Of a stretch of DNA of 64,000 bases, positions 35,794-45,762 are shown in pieces. The stretch's first letter is position 1. Each line of letters begins with the position of its first letter. Below the pieces are notes generated by a model, which did not search any database, was not told the DNA's origin, and saw only the letters and a program-made list of their open reading frames with translations. The position numbers and the translations under genes are program-made. Origin of the DNA: Zopfochytrium polystomum (taxonomy: Eukaryota > Chytridiomycota > Chytridiomycetes > Chytridiales > Chytridiaceae); contig JAIVFJ010000008.1 in the NCBI GenBank assembly GCA_025765615.1, positions 372,001 to 436,000 of the forward strand. The letters are read 5' to 3'.

Positions 35794-36127
35794 CGAAATC
35801 TCTCTCAGTTGTTCTCAGTGAATACCATCTGAGTCTCATTGGTCTTTGCTTCTTTTCTTACCTCTGATTCATTTTTTCTGATCTGTGAAGCTGTTTTCTT
35901 CTTTGTTCTTTTTCATTACTTTGAGTCATTTTCTTTTACCTCTGAAGTTCAATATGTGCCCCCATCCATTTTTGTTAGTGTGGTCTGTCCTTTCTGTTCT
36001 GCCATCCAATGGCCAGTCATACTGTTTGTGATTCTTCTTTTTCTGGTGTACGGTTTCCTTAAGTTGACTATGGCTTAAGGTTAACTCCGTGCCAGCCTTT
36101 GCTCCTGCCCACAGCTTAGGGAGGGAG

Positions 36128-36356
36128 TGTTAGTTTTGGGTCTTTTGGTGTGAGCAGTGTGCAGGCACTTTGACCTGATACTGCTCTGCAAGGATGACTT
36201 GCAGCATTTTGCAAGTGATGGTCCTTGTAACAGTTTTGTATAAAGACAAACACAAGACTGACAGAAGCCAAGATCAACCTCCCACCACCACCACCTTCAG
36301 TAGTGTACACCACAGCAGCCCAATCCATCAATCAGCCAACATAGCGAATTCTTTCA
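36128..36356 (+). mobile_element. 3' LTR of copia remnant B
   Basis: The 229-bp LTR starts TGTTAGTTTTGGG after the purine tract AGCTTAGGGAGGGAG and ends GCGAATTCTTTCA. It is about 97% identical by eye to the LTR at 22904-23142. Confidence 0.87.
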
Positions 36357-36753
36357 GGAAGCCAGCTTACCATGTCGACAGTGGCCTCGTTGCTGCCACT
36401 GATGCGACTTACACTAAGTCGGGTAAGCTGAAACGCCTAATCTGAATCCAACGAAAAAAATTAGGTGAAAACGGCAGTGATTCTAGCTTTGCTTTCCTAG
36501 GCTTCGCCAGAGAGGACAATGTGATTATAATCACCCTCCCTCTGTGGGAAAATGTTTACAACACCTCCCCAGAGCAAAGTCCTGTCTGAAGCAGTTTGCA
36601 ACTTGTTCAGATAGGCAAAACAGGAAAATGGTCAAACTCCCTGTAGGAGTATAAATTGGGCATAGTTTTCTTATTGAAAAAAAAGGCACTCTCACTCCAA
36701 TTTGCCAGTCCCTGTCTGAAACAAGCTCTCTTTACCCACTTGCCCTTGGTTGC

Positions 36754-37540
36754 TTGCTATGCTCACTCCCTTGTACAAGTTCTCAATTCAAGCCTCAGTT
36801 CCTCAACCCTTCCACCTCCTTACAACACCACCTCCACTCACAACATTGCCTTCTAAACTGCAACTTCAACATGCCTTATCTCCCCAGACAGAAGAAAGCG
36901 CACTTGGACATTGCTCAAAAATTTGAAAACTGGACTGTTGAGGATTTTAAGTGTGTCATCTCGTCTGATGAGACTAAAATCAACATGGAAGGTTCAAATG
37001 ACATGGCTTACACTTGGAGAATCTCAGGAAAACCACTGCAAGAGCAACACATACAACCCACCAAGAAGTTCAGCGGCAGTTCCCAGATGGTTTGGGGTGC
37101 TATGACCTGGACTGGAGTGCTGCAAATGGCATTTGTAGGAGTAATAATGGTCTTGGAACAATGCGTGACAATTCTGGAAAATAGTCTTATCCCCAGTCTG
37201 GATGAAATGGGAATTGACCCTGCAGGAATCACCTTTCAGCAAGACAACGACCCCAAGCACACATCAAATACACCAAGGGATGGCTGGAAGAGCAAGGATT
37301 TCGTTGTGTTGAGTGGCTAGTTCAATCTCCAGACCTCAATCCTATCGAGCATCTGTGGAGAGATTTGAAAACTCAGCTGAATTCCTATGAAAGACATCCA
37401 AGATCCAATGCAGACCTCTGCGAGTGAATCCGATGCCAGTGGAGGCAAATTCCCCCTAAAGTTTGCCAGAACTTGATTGAAAGTATGCCTGGAAGGATTG
37501 CTTCTGTGATCACAGCAGGTGGGGGTCACACTACATACTG
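36754..37540 (+). pseudogene. Tc1/mariner-family transposase remnant
   Basis: The frame 36754-37320 shows ISSDETKINMEGSN (first catalytic Asp), QMVWGAMTWTGVLQMAF and ITFQQDNDPKHTSNT (second Asp). After a frame change near 37270 the signature SPDLNPIEHLWRDLK (catalytic Glu) follows at about 37325-37370, spaced as in the DD34E Tc1 group. An in-frame stop and the frame change mark it as inactive. The N-terminal DNA-binding domain is missing or unrecognisable, and terminal inverted repeats were not found. Confidence 0.85.
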
Positions 37541-37708
37541 AATAAAAAATTTCGGTGGACACCCACAAAATTGGGCCAATGGTGCAGCACACTTCCTTTG
37601 CCTCTTTCTTGCGCAATTCAAAAGCTGGAAGAATGAAATTTTGTGCAAAACATTGACCCAATTTGGTGAGCCACTATATATTCGCTCGTCGCTCATTCAT
37701 TGTGCAAA

Positions 37709-37732
37709 TTTTTTTTTTTTTTTTTTTTTTTT
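37709..37732 (+). repeat. Poly-T tract
   Basis: A run of about 24 thymines lies 225 bases beyond the 3' end of the minus-strand LRR gene. It could be a minus-strand A tail of a retroposed sequence. Confidence 0.8.
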
Positions 37733-37956
37733 TGTTGTGTCTTTTCACTGTTGGCATGCAGACACCAAACAACAATCAATTGCAAATGACACGAGGACGA
37801 GGAGGGCCCGTCCAACGAACAAACGTAAAAACACACCACAATAATCAAAAGATGAAGTAAAAGAAACAAAGTCAGACAGAGGAGCAGAGCAGAGCAGAGC
37901 AGAGCATAGGCCGGACGACACGACACGAAACGGGAATTCGTCGAGCGGCAGCCGCG

Positions 37957-40848
37957 TCACGGCCGGTATATTGGCGGCCCATCGTGAGTGTTCACTGCCC
38001 CCTCTGGTCGCCACCGCGCTTCCTGGACGGCCTTGATGAGGTCGCCGAGTCGAAGTTTCAGTTTGGGGTCCTCAACGCATAGTTCGTTTTGGTGCTCGGT
38101 CAAGTACTCCGGGGTCATCACGACAAGCTGGTCAACTGAAGTGTGGCGATCTGAAGGTGGACCGGAAGGGAGGGAAGGGTCAGAGCCAGAACAGAGCAGG
38201 TTCAAGTCGTCGGGGAAAACACTAACGGGCAAAAGCGTCGACGGTGCGGCCGGGGAATCCATTCAGGCGCAGCAGTTCCGCGGCTGGGGAGGAGCCGAGT
38301 ATGATGGATGGCTCCAACACATAGTTTGCCCCCGAGCTGACTACCGACGAGGAGGACGGGTGGTAGTCGCCAACACTACTTGAAGTCCCTCCAGCCGACG
38401 AGGTCAATGTGGGGAAGATCGCGCTGCTCGTGCCGGCTTCAACAGAGAAAAGGGAGTCAGTATAAAAACCTGCAATTCACAATTGAAACACAAGGAACAA
38501 TTCACCTCTGAGAGCCGCGATCTGTTCATCCGTGTATCCTCTGGATCTGTAAAATTCGTCCGTCTTCTCTGACCATAGGTCGGCACGCCCAATGTCTGGC
38601 CTGACGATTATAACCTGGGTCCGACCTCCGGCTCCTCCTGAAGACGACGATGTAACTGACACGCCTTCGCCAGCAACTCGTCTTGGCGGTGGCACCAGCT
38701 CGCCGGTGGCGCTTCCGCCGCCGGAAACACCAGAAGAACTGCCAGCAACATCAAGGACGGGCATGGTATAATGCTGAGTCGAGGAGGGCGGCTGTGAAGT
38801 GATGAAGGATGGATCGGTGGAGGCAGGGCCTGATATCACCGAAACAGTCCCGAATTGCTGGGTGTTGACAATAAAACCACCTGTTCCTACTCCACCAGGA
38901 ACGGCCTGCTGGGCACCGAGCTCGCCAAGGACGATGGGTTTGGGGTCCGAGTTCTATGAAGGAAGGAGTCGGCAAAGAAATGTTGCTAACGACTTATGAC
39001 CTACTTTTTGGATCGGCCTCCTTTTAATAAAAAGAATGGCGCCGACAGCAATCGCCAGAGCAGCGAGAACGCCTATAACAATGCCCACAATTGCGCCAGT
39101 CGATATTCCCGAGGATGAAGAGGCTGCAAGTTGTTGCACAGCGTCACATGCGGCCTGACTATTTTTGAAACTGCACGGCCAGGTATTTAGATATCGGTGA
39201 AACTTTCGATGGTTTCGCTTACCCGTTGGGAAACTTTGACAGGAGTTTGGGGGGTACTGTTCCGTTGAGGCAGTTGCCTGAAATGTCACTAATTTTCAAG
39301 AGATGGTGAGTTGTTATGATGAGAGTATTCCGTTATCAACACTTACAACGTGGTAAGATACGGAATTTCGTCCATCGAGGAGGGAAGAGCTCCTGTGAGT
39401 AAATTATCGGTTGCATAGCTATCACAGCAAGCTGTTCAGATGCTATTGCGCAAAGCAAAATTTGAGGGCTCACAATGCACTAAGGCTGATAAGGTTTCCA
39501 AACGTGCTGGGAACAGAACCCGTAAGCTTGTTGCTGCTTAGTCCCCTGCAGTAGCGGTCAATAAACGAAAAAACCCAAACCAAACGTTGCGTACAAATAC
39601 TGCAGCTTGACCAAATTGCCCAGAGCGAGGGGAATATCTCCGGAAAACTGATTTGACATTACGGACCTGCAACCGATGCGGTATAAATATACGCGAAAGG
39701 GCGATGATAGAAACACTAGGCACTTGCAAGAACTTCAGAGCCAAGAATCCACCGATCCATGGTGGGATTGAGCCGGAAAAGCCGTTGTTCTGGAGATAGC
39801 TGATCGTCGATTACTAGCAAGCCCCACAACAGTAGTATACTAACAAAAAGTTCAATTTTGTCAAGGTGCTCAGGTCCGGGACAGTTCCAGATAGGTTGTT
39901 GCCCGACAAATCACTTGAAAGAACGATACATTTTGGTGAGACTCAATTCGACGACAAGTAAAAATCGCCAACTCACAGAGCGGTCAGGTTGCGCAAATTC
40001 GACAAAGTAGGAGGAATGGTGCTTGTGAAGTTATTCGAATAGAGATTGCTAGTAGATTGGGCCAAGACGTAAGATTTAGCGGCATAAAAACCACATTTGC
40101 GGCGAGGGTGGCTCACAGAATTTGCAGTTGGGAGAGACCACCGAGGGCGGCCGGGATTGGTCCATTAAGGTGGTTACTTCCAACATCACTGAGTTCAAGA
40201 GTTATTGTGGTATAGGTTCCTGCACATCCTCACATATTCTGCAGCCTCGTCAGGGTCCCAATCCACCCGGGAAGCTCGCCAGTGAATGAATTATTGTTCA
40301 CAATCCTGGAAAATGCCGACATGCGGTCACAACTCGGGTTGAAACGAAGCGCATGCACGCGTTGGATGAAATCTTACAATGACTGGAGGTACACGAAGCT
40401 TTGAAATACGGTTGGAAACGATCCCGAAAGTCCCATAGATGGAAGGAAGCTGGGTTTGTTTCCGCAAGTCGGGGAGCAAATAGTTGTCAGCCACCAATGA
40501 CAAGTGAGCAATGGACTAGTCAAGAAGGGTTGGACTTGCGTGGAATGATGCGCTGCGCCAACGCTGAAGATCAAAGACGCAAAAAGCACGGAATCCGGAA
40601 GGAAAGGTGTAGGAGGTGGGCAAAGCAGGTCCACATCATCTTACGTACACGTTCGTGATGAAAGTCTTCGAAGCATCACAGAAGATGCCCGTATTGTTGG
40701 CTCCAGCACAGCATGGGTACCTCTGTGAAACATCGGGGAACGCAGATGCATAAGCGGTACAGTCTGCGGACGACGGAGTGGGTGAAGGGGAGGCCCCCGA
40801 AGTCGATGTGGCCGTAGCCGTTGAGGAGGGCGAGGTCGAAGTAGCCAT
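37957..40848 (-). CDS. Plant-type leucine-rich-repeat single-pass membrane protein
   Basis: Probable cell-surface LRR protein without a kinase domain. The first exon (40645-40848) encodes a Ser/Thr-rich start and a Cys-containing cap (DCTAYASAF.., YPCCAGANNTG). Then come about ten short exons, each giving one LRR of the plant-specific type, e.g. NNSFTGELPGWIGTLTRLQ, SNHLNGPIPAALGGLSQLQ, SNNFTSTIPPTLSNLRNL, GNNLSGTVPDLSTLTKL and SSNKLTGSVPSTFGNL. Later exons with good splice support are 39223-39288, 39005-39170 (Cys-rich end and the helix AIVGIVIGVLAALAIAVGAI followed by KRR), 38506-38953, 38227-38436 and 37957-38150. The cytoplasmic tail is Ser/Gly/Pro-rich. No signal peptide is visible before the Ser/Thr start, so an upstream exon may be missing. 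Confidence 0.82.
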
Positions 40849-41273
40849 GAATGGGCAGGCGCAGTGGCAGGCCCGGAAGGCACCGATTCAGGTGAGATGG
40901 GAACGGTTGGCGACGTATTCAGAGGTTCTCGACAAGTGAGGGACGGCTTGCAACACCACTAACAACCCGAGGCGGATAGGGTTGTGAGGTAACGACGAGC
41001 CGAGGCGGGGACGAGGCGGGGACGAGAAGGGGCGAGCTCGGTGACTTGACAACCGCACTTTGTTGAGCGACGATGCGTTCGGAAGTGTGAATGCGGGTTT
41101 TTCTGCCTCTATTCGATGGCTGTCTGTATCTCTCTCTCTCTCTCTCACTCTCTCTCTCTTCGTTTTTACTATATATTTATATTTCTGTCTTTCATTCGCT
41201 TTCGTCCATCTCTCCGTTTTCCCTTTTCCATTGATTTGCTTCCTGTCTCCGCAGCAATTGAAAGGACAACGAC

Positions 41274-41304
<31 letters not shown>

Positions 41305-41343
41305 CAGAGACAAGGATAGCAAGACAGACAAGCAGAGAGAGAC

Positions 41344-41390
<47 letters not shown>

Positions 41391-41462
41391 AGACAGGCGA
41401 CCAAGTGATCCGGTGTCTCCGAGAAGTGGAGATGGGACAGTCCCCACGTTCCGCGGATGCCT
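40849..41462. other. Intergenic region with microsatellites
   Basis: Upstream of the LRR gene. It contains a CT-rich tract at 41129-41160 and a long AAAG then GAGA tract at 41271-41395. No gene was recognised. Confidence 0.5.
41271..41395 (+). repeat. AAAG/GACA/GAGA microsatellite
   Basis: Consecutive (GAAA)n, (GACA)n-like and (GA)n tracts. They generate repetitive reading frames on both strands. Confidence 0.88.
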
Positions 41463-41510
41463 AACCACCCGTGCAGCGAAGAGGTGCTGAAAGTTAGAAG
41501 ATGGACCCGT

Positions 41511-41763
41511 ACTATTTTGATATGGGGTGCAAGTTACTGAGATTCTGCGAGCCTACAGGCTTGAGCCCAAAGAGCTTGCAAGGATACCTGCAGTACAGAT
41601 TGCTTTTGTCAAGCACAAGGAAAGAATTGGGGGGCTTGTGAATGCTGAAGCTTTGAACCAAGTACACACAGTGTTCTTTCAGTTTTGTGCAGCCCTCATC
41701 ACAGAATTTGATGGTGCAAGAAAACCATGCGCCTATGAGATTCCTAATCTCATGGGCCATTGA
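41511..41763 (+). CDS. Short open frame of unknown function running into an LTR-like repeat
   Basis: The frame encodes TEILRAYRLEPKELARIPAV.. and ..FQFCAALITEFDGARKPCAY, then continues into the repeat that begins at 41736 and stops shortly after. The last eight or nine residues therefore belong to the repeat. The non-repeat part may be an exon or a fragment of an element interrupted there. No family was recognised. Confidence 0.3.
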
Positions 41764-41902
41764 GCTATTGAGGTCTCTTTAAAAGCTCTTCCCTGACTAG
41801 TTCATTGGTTTTACCTTTACGTATAGTGGCCCCCCCATCAATCACAAAAAACCACTCTATTCCTATGTTTGAATACTTATTCTTACTTTCAAAAGTAACT
41901 CA
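41736..41902 (+). repeat. Left LTR-like repeat of the gypsy element
   Basis: The 167-bp repeat starts TGAGATT and ends AACTCA. Its first 17 bases form a palindrome (TGAGATT..AATCTCA). It differs from 55137-55304 by one C-tract length change and one substitution. Confidence 0.8.
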
Positions 41903-42424
41903 GTGCTGATGCCCCGCATCAAAAAGAGCATCTGGTGTTCCTTGTGCTGAATGGGCCTAAGCACAAGGCGCACACCCTTTATTTCTTCTTATTTTTACTC
42001 ATTTTCTCTTATTTTCCCTTTTTCCCACCTTTCAAGCCTCTGTCCCTGCACTGATGTGGCCTCCCAGCCCTCAATTTCAGCCCATCTCAAATATGAGGCA
42101 GGAGAGACACTGGGTGGAGGGGGGGGTGGCTGAAAGATGATTCATTCTTACAAATTGTTCTTTTCTTTCATTTTCTCCTTTTTACTATCTTTTGTCTTTT
42201 TCTTCTTTTCTTCCTCCTTCTTTCTTTCTCTCTCTGATCCCCATAAATACTGCCCCTTTCCCCCCTTCTTCTCTTCAATAATAACTCTCAACTCAAAAAC
42301 AATCAATAAGACTCCCCCTTGGGCAGCCCCTGTTTGACTAGTTGCGTCCCTCATATCTCCTTTCAGGGTGTTGTAAGGTGAGTGCCTCCCCAAAAGACCA
42401 TGTGTGTGGTGGATAGGAGACCTT

Positions 42425-42710
42425 CCCTGGCAAAGTGCAGAGTGGGCCAGGCAGGGAAGACAGAGTCCTCTTTTGGTGTAGGAGATCCCCCTGGCAAGTG
42501 CAGAGTAGGCCAAGCAGGGTGGATTAGAAGTCCTCTTTGGCCAGAGCCCCCAGACCAAGCAAGTAGAGGTAGCATTCCCCCAGGCAAGTGCAGAGTAGGC
42601 CAAGCTGTGTGAGTGCCCCCTCCCCAAAGCAAGAGTGTGTGAAGACCAAGTTGGGTTGGGTCTACTGAGATGAGAACTTAGAGAGGCTAGTGCAGAGTGG
42701 GCCAAGCTTT
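42425..42710 (+). repeat. Degenerate tandem repeat around GGCAAGTGCAGAGTAGGCCA
   Basis: Five units containing the core AGTGCAGAGT(A/G)GGCCAAGC recur every 50-75 bases with variable spacers. No coding sense was found. Confidence 0.8.
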
Positions 42711-42719
42711 CTTTGTTAC

Positions 42720-42880
42720 TTACAGTAATCTGCCATTGCACCCCTCTTTTGAGCACAACTTCACCATCAGGTTCTTCCCTCTTCAAGTCAAGCCTGTCTC
42801 ATCTTCCACATCAAGTTGGTATGTCGGATACCATCCCGTCCTGTATGGGCGCTCCAGGGCTTAACCCTGTCATCTCATGC
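42720..42880 (+). other. Decayed copy of the gypsy upstream ORF with its intron 5' end
   Basis: Positions 42821-42870 match the first ~50 bases of the intron at 44570-44688 (GTATGTCGGATACC.., then GGGCGCTCCAGGGCT..). The preceding bases read CATCAAGTTG before GTATGT, similar to the exon end CATCTACTG at the true copy. This looks like a diverged relative of ORF1 at the same exon-intron junction. Confidence 0.55.
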
Positions 42881-43639
42881 CTATGGCACCCATGATTCAT
42901 TCATGTGGAGACTTGTCTCTGTATGTTTGTCCATGGCTGTTATGGCACTCATGAGTCAGCTATGACTCATGACAGTTATTGATTGGTATATCTGTGCTTT
43001 CAGAGCATACATAGAGAGTAGTATTAACACCAACACCAGGGTACTGGCCCTTAGAACCAGGAGTTCCCCATCATTGATGACTTGTCCTTTCCCCACATAT
43101 CCACTAGACTATGGGATGAGCCTTCAGAGATGTAGAGGATCTCATGGGGGGGGGATTCCAATAATGGAATCTATTGATACCTTCTCTATCAAGATGAAGA
43201 ACACGGTCTCTTTGGCCACAAACAGAAATCATTCCCAATTGTTTTGATCTTCTTCAATATAGATTAAATCTTTCACTCCCTTCTCCTACCACCCTATTTG
43301 AGCTCATTCCTTCTCCCAAATAGGGGGGGGATTCCAAATTAATGGTATCCCTTACTCTAATTGAGCGAGTGAAAGAATTCTGAGTATTCTGTCCCAAACT
43401 GAAATCATATTCATCTACTCCAATCCTTTTCCCAATAATGACTAAATCTTCCATTCATTCATATGACTAAATGCAATTTCTTTTATGAAATCATTCAAAA
43501 AAGAAAGAAAAAAAAAATAATCACATGTTCTTGACTCACACATCTGAAGCACATCCCATTTAACTTCCTTCAATCTTGCTCTCTGATATGACATATCGCT
43601 AAGAGTGATGCAAATTGATACACTTACAAATCATATCAA

Positions 43640-43712
43640 GGGCGTGCTAGCCAACTGGTTATGGCATTTGAGTAACATGCGCAAGATGGTGGGTTCGATT
43701 CCCGCATCGCAC
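43640..43712 (+). ncRNA. tRNA-like sequence with A- and B-box motifs
   Basis: TAGCCAACTGG (43648-43658) resembles a pol III A box inside a D-arm-like GCC..GGC hairpin. GGTTCGATTCC (43692-43702) is a perfect B box inside a T-arm-like hairpin GTGGG..CCCGC. The acceptor strands do not pair, and the anticodon loop would be eleven bases, so it is not an ordinary tRNA gene. It may be a tRNA pseudogene, the head of a SINE, or part of the gypsy leader. Confidence 0.55.
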
Positions 43713-43833
43713 ATCTTGACTGGTACCTGGCTGAGATAAAGCCGGCTTAATCAGTTGTCCTTTTCAGTGTGATACGTTAAGAGGACAACTGACTATAAAC
43801 GCTTGTTGAGCATTAGGGACCCAGTCAAGATGT
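43711..43833 (+). repeat. Nested long inverted repeat next to the tRNA-like module
   Basis: ACATCTTGACTGG (43711-43723) pairs with CCAGTCAAGATGT (43821-43833), and inside it TCAGTTGTCC (43751-43760) pairs with GGACAACTGA (43783-43792). The two stems together would fold into one long interrupted hairpin with a ~20-base loop. Confidence 0.85.
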
Positions 43834-44096
43834 CCTTACGAAAAGTAGCGGTTTTTGCCCCGCTCTTAAACTGTTCCATGCTTGCTATCGCAGGGACTTG
43901 TAAAACAGAGCAGGCCATGACGCCACATGTCTGTCTCGTCAAATAATCCAGAATGTTTATGGCAAATTCGCGCAACGCGTCTGTCTTTCTGTTGGAACCA
44001 CAAGCCGCAAGCGGCGCATCACGCGCACGCCAAATTTAAGACCTCCCTCTCGGAAAAAAAGGACAAAACAAAAACACAGCCTCGCCCGTGAGCGAG

Positions 44097-44103
44097 TATA
44101 AAA
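44097..44103 (+). promoter_or_regulatory. TATA box upstream of gypsy ORF1
   Basis: TATAAAA lies 45 bases before the ATG at 44149, in a region otherwise without coding sequence. It is placed as in a pol II core promoter for the upstream ORF. No transcription start can be read directly. Confidence 0.5.
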
Positions 44104-44148
44104 GCCCCAGCTCATCGCACTGCTCTCCTTATCTCCCACTGACTGCCC

Positions 44149-44984
44149 ATGTTACGATTGGAACCAATGTCTCCCAAACCATTCATCCCTGAGGCTGCCA
44201 AGCTCCCCGGCTTCCCTCTGCCTACCGACGAGATCTACATCAAGACGCATGCAATCGTCGTGACATTCCCCCTCGAGCCTGATGTTCTGCCTGACTGCTT
44301 CCGTGAGCACCCAAACGCCGCAAACAAGTTCCTCCCGCGTGACGCATCCCGAGAACTTCGCCTTGCACAAAGAGTTTTCTTCGAGGGACGAGCCGAATAC
44401 CACCACCAGCGACGTGTTCTTGCTGCCATCAAGGGTGCCGAAGACCATGTCTCCATCGCTACTGCCTATATCAAAGCTGCTGGCGACCTAAAGAATGACC
44501 CTGCCGTCCGCGACCGTGGCTTCAATTATGCTGACGATTGTCGCCGCGAACAAATCAAGACATCTACTGGTATGTCGGATACCGTTTCCGTCCTGTATGG
44601 GCGCTCCAGGGCTGAACCCTGTCTTCATAGTGCGACTTTGTCGCCAGTAACAGTGTTGCTGATCTATGCCCTTTTTTCTCTAAACCAGCAAACCGCAAGC
44701 GACGATCAACTGCAGCCTCGCCTGACGAACCTGCCAAGTTCAACCGTGCAAGAAAGCAATCGCGCACAGATACAGCACCTGTGGAGCGCTCCACCAAGCG
44801 TATTACAGAAGTTGTTCGATGGATGGGAGATATCGAAGTCACCATGTCGCCCGCCGACGCTGTCATCTTTGATGCTGCCCAGAAGAAACGCCTCGCGAAA
44901 CAGAATCCCCACAAAACTGTCTCTGAGAAAGACGGAGAATCCTCGACTGGGATCACTGTTGATCTTGCTAAACAGACACTTTAA
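44149..44984 (+). CDS. Gypsy element upstream ORF1, two exons, unknown function
   Basis: The model is join(44149..44569, 44689..44984), 717 nt, 238 residues. The intron is GTATGT..AACCAG, and splicing joins TST to ANRKRRSTAA in frame. Without splicing the first frame continues but turns hydrophobic and unlike the exon. The product is basic in the middle (NRKRRS, KFNRARKQSR), rich in Pro at the start, and has RITEVVRWMGDIEV near the end. No family was recognised; a nucleic-acid-binding accessory or gag-like protein is a guess. A TATA box lies just upstream. The intron start recurs in a decayed relative at 42821. Confidence 0.65.
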
Positions 44985-45243
44985 CAACTTGAGTGTCTTC
45001 TTGTTTTCATTTTTTCCTGACACTTGTGTCTCCTATCAATTTTTCCAAACAAAGCCTTTAGACAGACACAACCCAAAATGGTCGTTCTCCGCTGCTTTAA
45101 CATTTTTCTTCCTTTTTGGTTTCATCAAAAATACTCCTCAACACTGTTTCCTGTCTCAGTGGGGTTTCCCTTACCAGCAAAACCCTGTTGTCCCTTTTCC
45201 ACATGAGTCACCAGGAAATAAAATTTTTCTTATCTCTTTGATT

Positions 45244-45651
45244 ATGCTTCTTTTTCCTTCAATGACATCAGCCACATCAGCTGATGACATCTCCACCTTT
45301 TCTCCCAACCAGCAGGAAAACTTTCCTTCCTGGCTGCCCCAAACAGTATATAAACTGGCACTCCCCCTCCTTGGGATTCTCCAGATCCTCACACTCCACT
45401 ACATTTCCAAACTGGCTTCCCACAGCGAATCCGAGTCTCCCAACTACTCCTTCTTTCTCCACAAAGGGATTCTCTATCGCTTCTTTGACGGCCAGTTCTT
45501 TGTCAATAACACCCCTGTCAACATCGACACAACCCTTGATATCGAGCTTCAACAAGCTATTGTATGCTTCACTACCTCTGTCAATCCTGACAACCCTTGC
45601 TCGCTCCGTCCAACTCGTATCAGTACTGATCGCGACTCGTGGAAAGCTTGA
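45244..45651 (+). CDS. Small open frame between ORF1 and gag, unknown function
   Basis: A 135-codon frame starts with MLLFPSMTSATSADD and contains a hydrophobic stretch (VYKLALPLLGILQILTL) and a segment SFFLHKGILYRFFDGQFFVN. The codon pattern resembles the neighbouring gag ORF. It could be a separate protein, or an exon joined to gag across 45652-45762. The same frame is open upstream to 44149 if the ORF1 intron is retained. Confidence 0.4.
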   Translation: MLLFPSMTSATSADDISTFSPNQQENFPSWLPQTVYKLALPLLGILQILTLHYISKLASHSESESPNYSFFLHKGILYRFFDGQFFVNNTPVNIDTTLDIELQQAIVCFTTSVNPDNPCSLRPTRISTDRDSWKA

Positions 45652-45762
45652 GTTCTCGCACTTGGTGGACCAACTCGCCACAACCCTCGTGTATTAACAG
45701 AAGAGGTGTACAAACCCGACCCTACACCAGTTTATCCTTTTGGTATCGACCCCTCACTTACA

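Larger units (their letters stand above)
33905..36356 (+). mobile_element. Ty1/copia retrotransposon remnant B
   Basis: Collinear with remnant A. It has the ~350-bp conserved non-coding block (33905-34263), decayed RT pieces (34560-35100), an RT/RNase H frame (35263-35793), the tail region with the uninterrupted counterpart of the solo-LTR insertion site (about 36011-36030), a purine tract ending at 36127 and the 3' LTR. Confidence 0.8.

Noticed and set aside
30892..36356. Intact 5.5-kb copia element with paired LTRs
   Set aside because: The LTRs are spaced correctly, but there is no target duplication and no primer-binding site, and the 5' half holds an unrelated GC-rich ORF; only remnant B can be supported.
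43640..43712. Functional tRNA gene
   Set aside because: The acceptor stem does not pair and the anticodon loop would be eleven bases; only the internal promoter boxes are convincing.
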